Source: Streptomyces spinoverrucosus (GTDB taxonomy: Bacteria > Actinomycetota > Actinomycetes > Streptomycetales > Streptomycetaceae). From it: a stretch of 64,000 nt of DNA. Below, piece after piece: positions 36,401 to 44,251 of this stretch (position 1 is its first letter; every line of letters starts with the position of its first letter). Under the pieces are notes generated by a model, which was not told the DNA's origin, ran no database searches, and saw only the letters and a list, made by a program, of their open reading frames with translations. The stretch is from assembly GCF_015712165.1 (NCBI RefSeq), contig NZ_JADPZX010000001.1, forward strand, positions 3,162,001 to 3,226,000, written 5' to 3'. Position numbers and translations under genes: made by a program.

Positions 36401-36884
36401 CCCGGCCGCCGGTGGCCATGACGGTCGTGGTGACGACGCGCAGGTCCTCCAGGAGGGCGCTCTGGAACCCGGTGCTGAGGTAGTCGGCGATGGCGGCGTC
36501 GCCGCCTTCGAGGGCGGCGACCGCCTCGCGCCGGGTGCCCTTACCGCCACGGGCGAGGGAGGTGAGGACGGCGACGCGGTTGTCCTCCGCCGTGAGCTTG
36601 GGCAGTTCGGCCGTCAGGAAGGTCTGGACGTCGGTGTCGGAGCCGATGAGCGCGAGTTCCGCGGCGGCGCGCACGGCCCTGCCGCCCAGCAGCCACGCCT
36701 GGACGACCTTCGCCCGGTCGGTGTCCGGCAGGGCGAACGGGTCGCCGTCGTCCCCGCCCACCGGATCGCCGGTCGCCGCTGCGGCGGGTGCGGGGCTGAG
36801 CACGAGGCTGGAAGTGGTGGCGACGACCGCGGTGGCCGCGAAGGCGCCGAGGACGCGCCGTCTGCTCCAGTAGGTGGTGTTCAC
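33495..36884 (-). CDS. Tat-exported ALF-repeat/coiled-coil protein with hydrophobic C-terminal domain
   Basis: A 1,129-aa protein. Residues 6-40 are a twin-arginine signal (SRRRVLGAF then a hydrophobic core and APAAAA). ALF-type repeats follow at about 55-230, e.g. AAIADYLSTGFQSALLEDLR. A very alanine-rich coiled coil fills about 235-560. More ALF-like repeats occupy 600-810 and a second coiled coil 820-980. The last 134 residues are different: WWKESARWAADATN, then two long Gly/Ala/Leu hydrophobic stretches and an amphipathic tail. ALF repeats are known from actinomycete exported proteins, some with polymorphic toxin tips. GTG 36884 has GAAGGA upstream. A membrane-active toxin tip is my inference. 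Confidence 0.85.
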   Translation of the reverse strand: MNTTYWSRRRVLGAFAATAVVATTSSLVLSPAPAAAATGDPVGGDDGDPFALPDTDRAKVVQAWLLGGRAVRAAAELALIGSDTDVQTFLTAELPKLTAEDNRVAVLTSLARGGKGTRREAVAALEGGDAAIADYLSTGFQSALLEDLRVVTTTVMATGGRAVVREGNTALNTGTQEALENYLLEGQHTARLEDMRAEAAKMLVQAGPEVQKYASRALDGSSSDVAWFLDTGQHIARARDQEAATIGELVAVVEREGKKADAMTKKAEEASARAVAAAAKAREAAEKAAAEAQAAQNDVVKSGNAARKAAEAATGAADSARVAIRASHAAVQASRRAAYAATAASQAAATAGSAAARAYHAAIAASKDASQASAAKNAAVAARNAAAKARSAATAADHAATASVQAASAGSAAASAARNASAAASASATAAVAAGAAQAQAAEAKRQAQIASTNATIATNAAGTAQALANTAATAAATARDAANSAANHAEKAAAAAEWAAQYAGQAVEYAKKSTEFANEATKAANTATEAVNKAVEVEKQAREAEWQRLDEDMRQAIEECRLLAEIEAREKAELLAKRTQEAQADQATKDLIARAEEALAAGDTSLAAAVGRKAAIAVMNSHGNWSREAARFALCGTNADVHAWIDADRQLAQRQDDRETALYLAQVSTSPDVADAVVTAVQSDAPDAARNFLTTGLFEAAATENRVAVSRILATNPGTAVTRAANDALDAGTPEALREFFNGTYDAAQQEDDAVAVAALLAGSGPYTKAHAQAAMEGPAWMRRNFIASAQYKTAQLDHDSATHIAAMQGAIAAAAKIAHKAQEDAARAQEAAAKARNAASEATQWAQKAQQSADRAADYAQQADAHADAADQSARDAQASADRAKAAAATARTAARSANYSANRAVDAASRAVASANWAQASATSARASAIQAGQDAQAAAVAATQAHQIAAVKRQAEIAAAARQAAEDARVLQASGTNPADTADNDTVKGGLPWWKESARWAADATNLASTVTGFAAAGAGLLSFIPFLAPVTAPLALGLGTASLVLSGLSVLFTGIGYGFGSSKFKTALGLAAVGLITFGHAKWLDQAARVGENIVAPVATKITQIGADVVSGVTGVLSDMFGDD

Positions 36885-37172
36885 AGTGGTCCTTCGGGTT
36901 CGGCGCCCGGCGGCGCCCGTACGACCGCGTGCCGCCGGGCAGCTGGATGTGAGGGCCACGCGCGCGTCTCACGCGGGCGCGCCCCTTGACGTGCTGCGGT
37001 GCCGAAACGGCCGCCGGACGAGCGCCGACGTCGTCGTCGGGTGTCGGTCCGGCGGCCCGGAACAAAGTGAGGGTGGTGGTGTGGCCCCGGAAGGGGAGTC
37101 CCGTCCGGGGCCCGTGCTCATGTGCTGCGGGCTACGGCCGTTGGATCACGGCCGGTGCCTTACGGCGGTGGT
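36885..37172. other. Gap between ALF-repeat and FG-GAP genes
   Basis: No gene is seen in these 288 bp. They hold the leader of the ALF-repeat gene and the terminator-like hairpin listed next. Confidence 0.6.
37083..37112 (-). terminator. Hairpin after the FG-GAP gene
   Basis: An 8-bp GC-only stem (37083-37090 with 37105-37112), 14-nt loop, 60 bp beyond the FG-GAP gene stop. It would separate that gene from the ALF-repeat gene. Confidence 0.55.
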
Positions 37173-39377
37173 TCAGCGGATCGCCATGCCGAAGGCCTTG
37201 CCCGTGGGGGCCATGCCGTTCAGGCCGGGCTGGTGGGTGATGACCGTGCCGCCGGTGGCGCCCATGGCGTCGGACCACGGCAGGCCGTGGATGGCGCCCC
37301 GCTCGGCAGGACCGTGCGGCATTCCGATCCACAGGTGCGTGCCGGTGGCGTTCAGATACTTGCCGACGAGCTGGGAGGCGCCCGGAGTGCCGGGCAGGCC
37401 ACGCTCGTTGCCCGCCTCGATCCAGTGGTCGGAGTCGCCCGGTGCGCCCAGCAGAGAGAAGGTCTGGACGATGCCGGCGTCCGTCGCCGTGCCGACGTCC
37501 TTGCCGGGTACGCCGACCGCCAGCAGCATCGTCTCCGCGGTACCGGTCGCGTTCGGGGCGGTGTTCGCGGCGACCACCTGCGTGCCGAACCCGTCACCGG
37601 CCGTGGAGGCCCCGTTCACGCCTTCGACGCCCTGGTGGATGGTGGCGAGTTGACTGACCGCACCGGCCGCGGTGATCCGCAGCGTGGTCACCTGACCGGC
37701 CTGCGGGAAGGAGTTGGTGCCGACCCACAGCGTCTCGCCGGGCGTGCCGACGGCGAGGATCGAGTCGGTCGCGGCGGTGGCGCCGGAGGGCCGGTACGCG
37801 ACCATGGAGAGGGAGGAGCCGAACAGGTCGCCGCCCTCGGAGCCGTCGCTGATGCCGTCGGTGTCCTGGTTGACGCTCGCCACCGGGGTGGGGATGCCGT
37901 CGGCGCTCAGCTCGTGCTTGAGGATCGCCACCATGCCGGCGTCGGCGCTGGTGCCGACCGTCTCACCGGGTGAGCCGATCGCGATGTGGCTCGGCGAGCC
38001 CGCGGCGGTGGCGCCGAACTCGTCACCGGCGCTCATGACGCCCACCACGCCCGGGGAGTCCTGGTGGATGTCCACGTTGACGGACCCGCGCACGTAGTAG
38101 GCGATGCCGGCGTCCACGTATCCCTTGAGGTCCTTGCCGGGCGCGCCGATCAGCAGATACGGCTCACCGGTGGCCGTCCGGCCCGCGGCCAGCGCGGCAC
38201 CCATGCGGTCGCCCGCCTCGGACGCACGCGCGTCGATGGCGCCCGTGCCCGTGCCCTGCTGGAGGTTGAAGCCGGCCTTGCCCTGGCCCAGGCCCTGCGG
38301 GGCGCCGTACAGGACGGTCACCAGGCCGGCGTCCACCTCGGTGCCGACGTCCTCGAAGGGGACGCCGACCACGAGGTCGCTGCAGCCGTCCTCGTCGTAG
38401 TCGACCACGGCGAGCTCGCTGCCGAACTCGTCGTCGGCCTCGGCTCCGCCGGGCACGTAGTCGAGGTTCTGGTGGAGCGTCTCATTGCCCTTGCCGGCGC
38501 CGTAGACGACCTTGAGCAGGCCGGCTTCCGACAGGCCGGCCACGGACGCCTTGGGGTCGCTGCCCACCACGTCCTCGGCACCGTCGCAGTTGAAGTCGGT
38601 CACCCGGGTCGCGCCGACCTTGGCGGCCACCCAGTCGCGCAGGTCGTCGACGCGGGTGGCGACGCCGCCCGTACGGGTCTCGGACGCGTCGGTGCCGAAA
38701 CAACCGCCCTGCCAGGACCGGCTGTTGACGGCGGCGAGGGTGGCCTGACCGCTCGTCACCCGGAGCACCGGGCCGCCCGCGTCGCCCGCGCAGATCGCGG
38801 CGCCGTCCTGGCCGGTGACGGTGGCGGTGGTGGCGTCGGCGGAGTCCACCGAGAAGGCACCGGAGTGCAGCTTCAGCGGGGCCCACTCGGTCTTCGTACG
38901 ACCGTATCCGGCGGCCGTCAGCTGCTCACCGGCGGTGGGCGCGGTGGTGGCGAGGGCAACGGGGGTGGCCGTGGTGACCGGCCGGGAGAGGCGGGCCAGA
39001 ACCAGGTCGCGGTCGGTGCGCGGCACCAGCTCCACGACGTTGACGACCTGACCGGCGGTGGTGGTGAGGTCGCTGCGTCCGATCGTCGCGGTCGTCGGCA
39101 GCTTCGGGGCGCCGGCGGGCACGGTGAGGTCGGCGGCCGGGTTGTCGGCGAAGCAACTGGCCGCCGTGAGCAGCCATTCGGCGTGGACGAGGGTGCCCGA
39201 GCAGGCGCGCGTGCCGTCGCCGATGTCGAGGCGGGCCGTGGAGCGGTAGGTGGTGCCGGAGGCGGCGGTGCCGGAGACGGCGTGCGCCGGCGCGGCGGTC
39301 AGGACGAGCGGAGTCGCGAGCAGGGCGGCCGCGGCCAGTGTGACGAGCCGGACGGGTCTTGCCTGTGGCGTGATCAT
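37173..39377 (-). CDS. Secreted trypsin-like pseudoprotease with FG-GAP propeller
   Basis: A 734-aa exported protein with Sec signal peptide (1-33, AHA). Residues 40-250 have the S1 trypsin fold: CSGTLVHAEWLLTAASCF (59-76), the DRDLVLARL strand with Asp 124, and CAGDAGGPVL (196-205). The catalytic His is replaced by Ser 74 and the catalytic Ser by Ala 200, so it should be proteolytically dead. Residues 255-734 carry repeated FG-GAP/Ca-binding blades (DFNCDGAEDVV, DYDEDGCSDLVVGVPFED, GDEFGATAAG, GDGFGTQVVA), an integrin-like beta-propeller. A binding or scaffold role outside the cell is likely. ATG 39377 follows GGGGAAGAA. Confidence 0.88.
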   Translation of the reverse strand: MITPQARPVRLVTLAAAALLATPLVLTAAPAHAVSGTAASGTTYRSTARLDIGDGTRACSGTLVHAEWLLTAASCFADNPAADLTVPAGAPKLPTTATIGRSDLTTTAGQVVNVVELVPRTDRDLVLARLSRPVTTATPVALATTAPTAGEQLTAAGYGRTKTEWAPLKLHSGAFSVDSADATTATVTGQDGAAICAGDAGGPVLRVTSGQATLAAVNSRSWQGGCFGTDASETRTGGVATRVDDLRDWVAAKVGATRVTDFNCDGAEDVVGSDPKASVAGLSEAGLLKVVYGAGKGNETLHQNLDYVPGGAEADDEFGSELAVVDYDEDGCSDLVVGVPFEDVGTEVDAGLVTVLYGAPQGLGQGKAGFNLQQGTGTGAIDARASEAGDRMGAALAAGRTATGEPYLLIGAPGKDLKGYVDAGIAYYVRGSVNVDIHQDSPGVVGVMSAGDEFGATAAGSPSHIAIGSPGETVGTSADAGMVAILKHELSADGIPTPVASVNQDTDGISDGSEGGDLFGSSLSMVAYRPSGATAATDSILAVGTPGETLWVGTNSFPQAGQVTTLRITAAGAVSQLATIHQGVEGVNGASTAGDGFGTQVVAANTAPNATGTAETMLLAVGVPGKDVGTATDAGIVQTFSLLGAPGDSDHWIEAGNERGLPGTPGASQLVGKYLNATGTHLWIGMPHGPAERGAIHGLPWSDAMGATGGTVITHQPGLNGMAPTGKAFGMAIR

Positions 39378-39472
39378 TTCTTCCCCGGAACGAGGTCCGC
39401 ATGTCCGGCGGCACCGGACGGCGGACGGCTGGTGAGAGACGTCGGCGATGCGCTGAGCGGAGGCCCGCGGCG

Positions 39473-39994
39473 CTACTTGGAGGTCCTGATCTCTACGAGC
39501 ATGAAGTCGCGTCCCTGCTCGTCCGCGCTCTCGCCCACCGGGGTCCAGGCGTTCTTGGCGATGTCGTACGACTGCTCGGTGCCGTCGACCGTCATGTCGA
39601 CCTGGGCCGCGTAGTCGTTGCCCTTGATGCTGTAGACGGAGGGGATTTCCAGGGTCAGATAGCCGGAGTCGCCGGTGGTGCGGAAGCAGATCTTGTCCGA
39701 GCTGCGGGCCCAGACCTCGAGCAGCCCCGCGGCACCGCACTCGGTGAGGACGATGTGGCCGTCACCCCGCTTGAGGGTGATGCCCTGTTCGGCCAGGATC
39801 CTGTCCGCCCCCGGGTAGTTGAAGTCCTCGACGACGTAACCGGGTGCCTCGTCGGCGACGGGTGCGGCCGCCTGGGCGGAGGCGCTCGACTGCTCGGGCG
39901 TGCCCGGCGTGCCTCCTGTCACCACGAGCCAGGCCAGCGCGGCCGTCGCGGCGACGCCCAAAGCGTGCCGCACGAGTCTCTTCCGTATCTTCAT
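39473..39994 (-). CDS. Small secreted protein at the head of the exported-protein cassette
   Basis: A 173-aa exported protein. Residues 1-45 are a basic start (MKIRKRLVRHALG) and hydrophobic core ending near ASAQA. The mature part contains GDGHIVLTECG, EVWARSSDKICF (two Cys likely disulfide-bonded), YLTLEIPSVYSIKGNDYAAQVDM, predicted beta strands. It lies 95 bp upstream of the pseudoprotease gene on the same strand, so an operon is likely. AGGGGA precedes the ATG by about 9 nt. I do not recognise the family; the placement suggests it acts with the exported propeller and ALF-repeat proteins. Confidence 0.75.
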   Translation of the reverse strand: MKIRKRLVRHALGVAATAALAWLVVTGGTPGTPEQSSASAQAAAPVADEAPGYVVEDFNYPGADRILAEQGITLKRGDGHIVLTECGAAGLLEVWARSSDKICFRTTGDSGYLTLEIPSVYSIKGNDYAAQVDMTVDGTEQSYDIAKNAWTPVGESADEQGRDFMLVEIRTSK

Positions 39995-40183
39995 CACATT
40001 TCCCCTTGACACCCTGTGCGAAAAATCCAATACCGCAGGATGTAACGGAGTGAAACTCATCGTCCAAGCCGTTGTCCACTGCACAAATAGGCCCGAACGA
40101 GACTCCCATGCGCCCCTCAACTCCCTTGCCGTCACACGGACTTAACGCGAGGAAGCTGAGTCATGAAGTGGCGGTGAACGACC

Positions 40184-40330
40184 TTACCGACCCGGCGCGT
40201 AGCGCATGGCGATTCCAGCGATCACAATTTGCAGACCCTCTTCGAAATGCCGGCCGTAATCGCGGATGACGAAGCCGATGGTGTACACGTACGCCGTCGA
40301 GGTCGCGCGAACCGCACGGCGCACCGTGGA
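40184..40330 (-). pseudogene. C-terminal fragment of a TetR-family regulator
   Basis: The minus strand reads AVRATSTAYVYTIGFVIRD, then HFEEGLQIVIAGIA, and a TAA stop at 40184-40186. This matches the last helices of TetR regulators (the YTxGF and FEEGL patterns). No start codon, helix-turn-helix or earlier TetR sequence lies upstream in any frame; the DNA there instead carries other fragments. I read it as a decayed remnant. Short length makes the family call moderate. Confidence 0.55.
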
Positions 40331-40469
40331 TGGTGCCGTGGCGCACGCAGGAGATCCTCTTCACCCGTCTGAGGGAACTGGCGGGCGTGTCGCCCCTCGC
40401 GATCTGCCCCCTCGCGAGCACCGACGGCTTCCGGCCACCGGACGGTACGACGAATGGCGTACGACCGTT

Positions 40470-40660
40470 CGACGGTTTCGGGGCCCGCACTGGACGCTGC
40501 TCGCCGTCGACACCGAGGCGGAACTCCCCGCGCTCCCGTGCCCACCCTGCGGATTGAGGCCTACGAGCCCTACGGCACCGGCGTCTTCCCGATCCGGCCC
40601 GACGGTTATGTCGGCCGGGCGGGTGAGACGGGCGCGGGACTCGCGACATACTCGGCCCGG
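40470..40660 (+). pseudogene. Frameshifted C-terminal remnant of an FAD-dependent monooxygenase
   Basis: From 40473 one frame gives RFRGPHWTLLAVDTEAELPA; about 15 codons later the next frame (from 40538) gives LRIEAYEPYGTGVFPIRPDGYVGRAG. Together they match the thioredoxin-like end of aromatic-ring monooxygenases (GPHxTLL then VRPDGYVxWR). The frames are offset, so at least one indel has occurred, and the large N-terminal FAD domain is missing. It lies beside the TetR fragment, as intact pairs often do. Confidence 0.55.
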
Positions 40661-40859
40661 GCCGGGGTAGCTGAAGCGAGCCGGTCATCGTTCACCGGGC
40701 GCGGCGCCATTCGCACCACGGGCAATGCCAAGACCGCGTACGGTACGTAGGGAATTGACCCGGTATTCACCTTCTCGGGGGTTTGGACGGGTTGTCCACC
40801 TGGGCAGGCGCCGGGCAGCTGCTGACCGGATCACCGCAACGAGGAAGTGCTCGCCTTCC

Positions 40860-41804
40860 ATGACCACTGCACATGAGGCGCCCCCGCGACCCCACCGGCT
40901 CGACGACGTCCCAGGCTGGTTCCCCGTACTCGACCAGGTGCTCTTCGACTGGCTTCTGAACCGGCAGGAGGCCGCGGGCGTCCGCGGCGACCTGCTGGAG
41001 GTCGGGGTCTACATGGGCAAGAGCGCGATTTTCCTGGGCCGCCATCTTCGAGAGGGCGAGCGCTACACCGTGTGCGACCTCTTCGAGGGCGACGCTCCGG
41101 ACGACGCCAACCGGGCCGAGTCGACGAAGTCGTACAGCGCGCTCACCCGCCAGGTCTTCGAGGCCAACTACCTCTCCTTCCACGACGAACTCCCGCGTGT
41201 CGTGCAGGGCCCCAGCTCGCTCGTGCCCGGCGAGGTCGAGCCGGGCTCCTGCCGGTTCGTGCACATCGACGGCTCGCACCTGTACGAGCACGTGTACGAC
41301 GACATCGGCGCGGCGCGTGATGTCCTGCTGCCGGACGGGATCGTCGTCCTCGACGACTTCCGCTCCGAGCACACCCCCGGTGTCTCCGTCGCCGTCTGGG
41401 AGGCCGTGCTCAGCCGGGGTCTGCGCCCGATCTGCCTGAGCACGCAGAAGCTGTACGGCACCTGGGGCGACCCGGAGCCGGTGCAGGAGGAGCTGCTGGC
41501 GATGGTCCGCGGCCGCGGGGACTGCGGGCTCAGCGTGCAGCAGGCGGCCGGACACCGCCTGGTCCGCCTGAAGTCCAAGGGCATGAAGGCCCCCGACTTC
41601 CCGTCGTCCCGTCATGCGGAGGAGCCGGAGCCCGTCGTACCCGAGCCGGCCGGACGGACGGCCGCCCCCGCGGCCGCCAAGCCGGCACCGCAGCGCCGCC
41701 CCCGCAGTCGCGCCCGCCGCCTGGCGGTCGACCTGCTGCCCCCGCTCCTCACCCGCGCCCTCCGCAAGGCCCGCGCGACACAGCGGGCAGCCGCACGCGG
41801 CTGA
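40860..41804 (+). CDS. TylF-like class I methyltransferase with basic proline-rich tail
   Basis: A 314-aa protein. GDLLEVGVYMGKSAIFLGRHL is SAM motif I near residue 45; YTVCDLFEGDAPDD and FVHIDGSHLYEHVYDDIGAA plus GIVVLDDFRSEHTPGV match the TylF/Methyltransf_24 family of metal-dependent O-methyltransferases. After residue 245 the tail is Pro/Ala-rich, then strongly basic (RRPRSRARR, KARATQRAAARG). ATG 40860 begins the conserved region; longer frames reach into the scar region. Its substrate is unknown; surface glycans are plausible since a related enzyme lies in the Kdn locus. Confidence 0.82.
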   Translation: MTTAHEAPPRPHRLDDVPGWFPVLDQVLFDWLLNRQEAAGVRGDLLEVGVYMGKSAIFLGRHLREGERYTVCDLFEGDAPDDANRAESTKSYSALTRQVFEANYLSFHDELPRVVQGPSSLVPGEVEPGSCRFVHIDGSHLYEHVYDDIGAARDVLLPDGIVVLDDFRSEHTPGVSVAVWEAVLSRGLRPICLSTQKLYGTWGDPEPVQEELLAMVRGRGDCGLSVQQAAGHRLVRLKSKGMKAPDFPSSRHAEEPEPVVPEPAGRTAAPAAAKPAPQRRPRSRARRLAVDLLPPLLTRALRKARATQRAAARG

Positions 41805-41818
41805 ACAGGTCGGGAGAG

Positions 41819-41842
41819 GTCCGCCGCGGTTGGGCGGCGGAC
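41819..41842. terminator. Bidirectional terminator between methyltransferase and LysE genes
   Basis: A 9-bp GC-rich stem (41819-41827 with 41834-41842) with a 6-nt loop, placed in the 48-bp gap between two convergent genes. Confidence 0.65.
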
Positions 41843-41852
41843 AGAAAGCGGG

Positions 41853-42500
41853 TCAAGCGCTGGTCAGTGACAGCTTCACCGCGAACCCGAGGAACAGCGC
41901 CCCCGCCGCCGAGGTGACCCCCGCCGAGAGGCGCCTGCGGCGGCGGAAGGCGGCCGCCAGTTTCGTACCGCCGAATATCAGCGCGCTGAGGTACAGGACG
42001 CTGGCGAGCTGTGCGAACGCCCCGAGCACGACGAAGGACAGGGCCGGATAGGCGTATCCCGGGTCCACGAACTGCACGAAGAAGGCGACGAAGAACAGCA
42101 TCGCCTTGGGGTTGAACAGGCTGATGACCAGCGCCCGCCGGAACGGCCGCTCGTCACCGGCGCCCGGCGCGGCGGGATTCGTCACACTCTCCCGCCGCGT
42201 CCGCCACATCCCCCACGCCGCCCGCAGCATGCCTATCGCGAGCCAGGTCAGATAGCCGGCCCCGGCGTACTTCACGATTCCGAACAGCAGGGCGTTCGCC
42301 TGCAGCAGCGAGGCCACTCCGGCCGCCGAGAACGTCATCAGCACGGCGTCGCCGCAGAACACGCCCGCCGCGGCCGTGTACCCGGCGCGCACTCCGCGCC
42401 GGGCTGCGACGGACAGCACGTACAGCGAGTTGGGGCCGGGCAGCAGAATGATCAGGACGAGTCCTGCCAGATAGGTCGGGAGATCGATGACACCGAACAT
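41853..42500 (-). CDS. LysE/RhtB-family amino acid exporter
   Basis: A 215-aa membrane protein with six helices. LVLIILLPGPNSLYVLSVAARRGVRAG carries the family PGPN motif near residue 20; RALVISLFNPKAMLFFVAFFVQF has the second signature (NPK) around residue 122. LysE/LeuE-type proteins export amino acids or homoserine lactone-like compounds. ATG 42500 is used; ten codons further upstream is a weaker start. It is convergent with the methyltransferase and 39 bp downstream of the mutase gene, so it could be co-transcribed with it. Confidence 0.88.
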   Translation of the reverse strand: MFGVIDLPTYLAGLVLIILLPGPNSLYVLSVAARRGVRAGYTAAAGVFCGDAVLMTFSAAGVASLLQANALLFGIVKYAGAGYLTWLAIGMLRAAWGMWRTRRESVTNPAAPGAGDERPFRRALVISLFNPKAMLFFVAFFVQFVDPGYAYPALSFVVLGAFAQLASVLYLSALIFGGTKLAAAFRRRRRLSAGVTSAAGALFLGFAVKLSLTSA

Positions 42501-42539
42501 GCACACGAGTGTCGCACGCCGGTCCGACAACGATCCCGG

Positions 42540-44120
42540 TCAGAACGCGTCGCTCGGTACGTACGTCCCCCAGACCTCCCGCAGGGCGTTGCACACCTCC
42601 CCCACGGTGGCCCGCGCCCGCAGCGCCTCCTTCATCGGGTAGAGCACGTTGTCCTCGCCCTCGGCCGCCTTGCTCAGCGCCGCCAGGGCCGAGTCCACCG
42701 CCTGCCGGTCGCGTTCGGCGCGAAGCTTGGCCAGGCGTTCCGCCTGCTGGGCCTCGATGGCGGGGTCGACGCGCAGCGGCTCGTAGGGCTCCTCCTCGTC
42801 GATGGTGAAGCGGTTGACGCCGACCACGACCCGCGCGCCCGCGTCCGTCTCCTGGGCGATCCGGTAGGCGCTGCGTTCGATCTCGCCTTTCTGGAAGCCG
42901 TGTTCGATCGCGGCGACGGCTCCGCCCAGTTCCTCCACCTTCGTCATGAGCTCGACGGTGGCCGCCTCGACGTCGTCGGTCATCTTCTCGACGGCGTAGG
43001 AGCCGGCGAAGGGGTCGACGGTCGCGGTCACGTCGGTCTCGTAGGCGAGGACCTGCTGGGTGCGCAGGGCGAGGCGGGCGCTCTTGCCGGTCGGGAGGGC
43101 GATCGCCTCGTCGAAGGAGTTGGTGTGCAGGGACTGGGTGCCGCCGAGCACCGCGGCGAGGGCCTGGACGGAGACGCGGACCAGGTTCACCTCGGGCTGC
43201 TGGGCGGTCAGTTGCACTCCCGCCGTCTGGGTGTGGAAGCGCAGCATCAAGGACTTGGGGTTCTCGGCGCCGAACTCCTCCCGCATCACCCGTGCCCAGA
43301 TGCGGCGGGCGGCGCGGAACTTGGCGACCTCTTCCAGGATCGTCGTACGGGCGACGAAGAAGAAGGACAGGCGCGGGGCGAAGTCGTCGACGTCCATGCC
43401 GGCGGCGACGGCCGTGCGGACGTACTCGATGCCGTTGGCGAGGGTGAAGGCGATCTCCTGCGCGGGGGACGCGCCCGCCTCGGCCATGTGGTAGCCGGAG
43501 ATCGAGATGGTGTTCCACCTGGGGATCTCGGCCCGGCAGTACTTGAAGATGTCGGCGATCAGGCGCAGGGAGGGCTTCGGCGGGAAGATGTACGTCCCGC
43601 GCGCGATGTACTCCTTCAGGACGTCGTTCTGGATCGTCCCCGTCAGCTGGTCCGGCCGCACGCCCTGTTCCTCCGCGACCAGCTGGTACAGGAGCAGCAG
43701 CAGCGCGGCCGGGGCGTTGATCGTCATCGACGTGGAGACCTTGTCCAGCGGGATCCCGCCGAACAGCACCCGCATGTCGTCGATCGAGTCGACGGCGACG
43801 CCGACCTTGCCGACCTCGCCGTGCGCGAGGGGCGCGTCGGAGTCGTGGCCCATCTGGGTGGGCAGGTCGAACGCGACCGACAGGCCGGTGGTGCCGTGTG
43901 CGATGAGCTGGCGGTAGCGGGCGTTGGACTCCGTCGCCGTACCGAAGCCCGCGTACTGGCGCATGGTCCAGGGGCGGCCCGTGTACATCGACGGGTACAC
44001 GCCACGCGTGAAGGGGTACGTGCCGGGCTCACCCAGCCGCACGGCCGGGTCCCAGCCCTCCAGGACCTCCGGCCCGTACACCGGTTCGATGGGTAGTCCG
44101 GACTCCGACTCGCGCGCCAT
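42540..44120 (-). CDS. Acyl-CoA mutase large subunit (methylmalonyl-CoA mutase family)
   Basis: A 526-aa B12-dependent mutase catalytic subunit. [25 protein letters not shown] at about residue 40-63 (shown by its ends) is the substrate barrel entrance; [31 protein letters not shown] and [19 protein letters not shown] follow. It lacks the C-terminal B12-binding domain of full-length mutases (about 700 aa), so it needs a separate small subunit, which is not in this window. The MYTGRPW context resembles methylmalonyl-type more than isobutyryl-type enzymes, but substrate is unsure. As I recall, S. coelicolor has a similar stand-alone gene here. Confidence 0.88.
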   Translation of the reverse strand: MARESESGLPIEPVYGPEVLEGWDPAVRLGEPGTYPFTRGVYPSMYTGRPWTMRQYAGFGTATESNARYRQLIAHGTTGLSVAFDLPTQMGHDSDAPLAHGEVGKVGVAVDSIDDMRVLFGGIPLDKVSTSMTINAPAALLLLLYQLVAEEQGVRPDQLTGTIQNDVLKEYIARGTYIFPPKPSLRLIADIFKYCRAEIPRWNTISISGYHMAEAGASPAQEIAFTLANGIEYVRTAVAAGMDVDDFAPRLSFFFVARTTILEEVAKFRAARRIWARVMREEFGAENPKSLMLRFHTQTAGVQLTAQQPEVNLVRVSVQALAAVLGGTQSLHTNSFDEAIALPTGKSARLALRTQQVLAYETDVTATVDPFAGSYAVEKMTDDVEAATVELMTKVEELGGAVAAIEHGFQKGEIERSAYRIAQETDAGARVVVGVNRFTIDEEEPYEPLRVDPAIEAQQAERLAKLRAERDRQAVDSALAALSKAAEGEDNVLYPMKEALRARATVGEVCNALREVWGTYVPSDAF

Positions 44121-44251
44121 GGTGGGTGCCTTCCGCCGAGCAGTGGCTCACTCCTTCCCTCATAACGATGCCGCGCCGTTCGCAACCCGTCACGCGCGGG
44201 AAGCCATCTCAGCGGACACCGGTGCACTCGGGTGAGAAGGCGGGGACTGGC

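Noticed and set aside
33495..36884. CRISPR-like or tandem DNA repeats
   Set aside because: The repetition is in alanine-rich coiled-coil codons, without constant-length spacers.
33495..36989. Very long open frames on the plus strand opposite the ALF-repeat gene
   Set aside because: They are Gly/Arg/Val-rich artefacts of high GC3 on the other strand, while the minus strand carries a Tat signal and family repeats.
40266..40750. Overlapping open frames as real genes
   Set aside because: Each frame is composed of remnants and random sequence with a frameshift; no single frame encodes a complete domain.
44121..44251. Cobalamin riboswitch before the B12-dependent mutase gene
   Set aside because: No conserved B12-box GCCACTG-like sequence or long folded leader; only about 130 bp up to the next gene.
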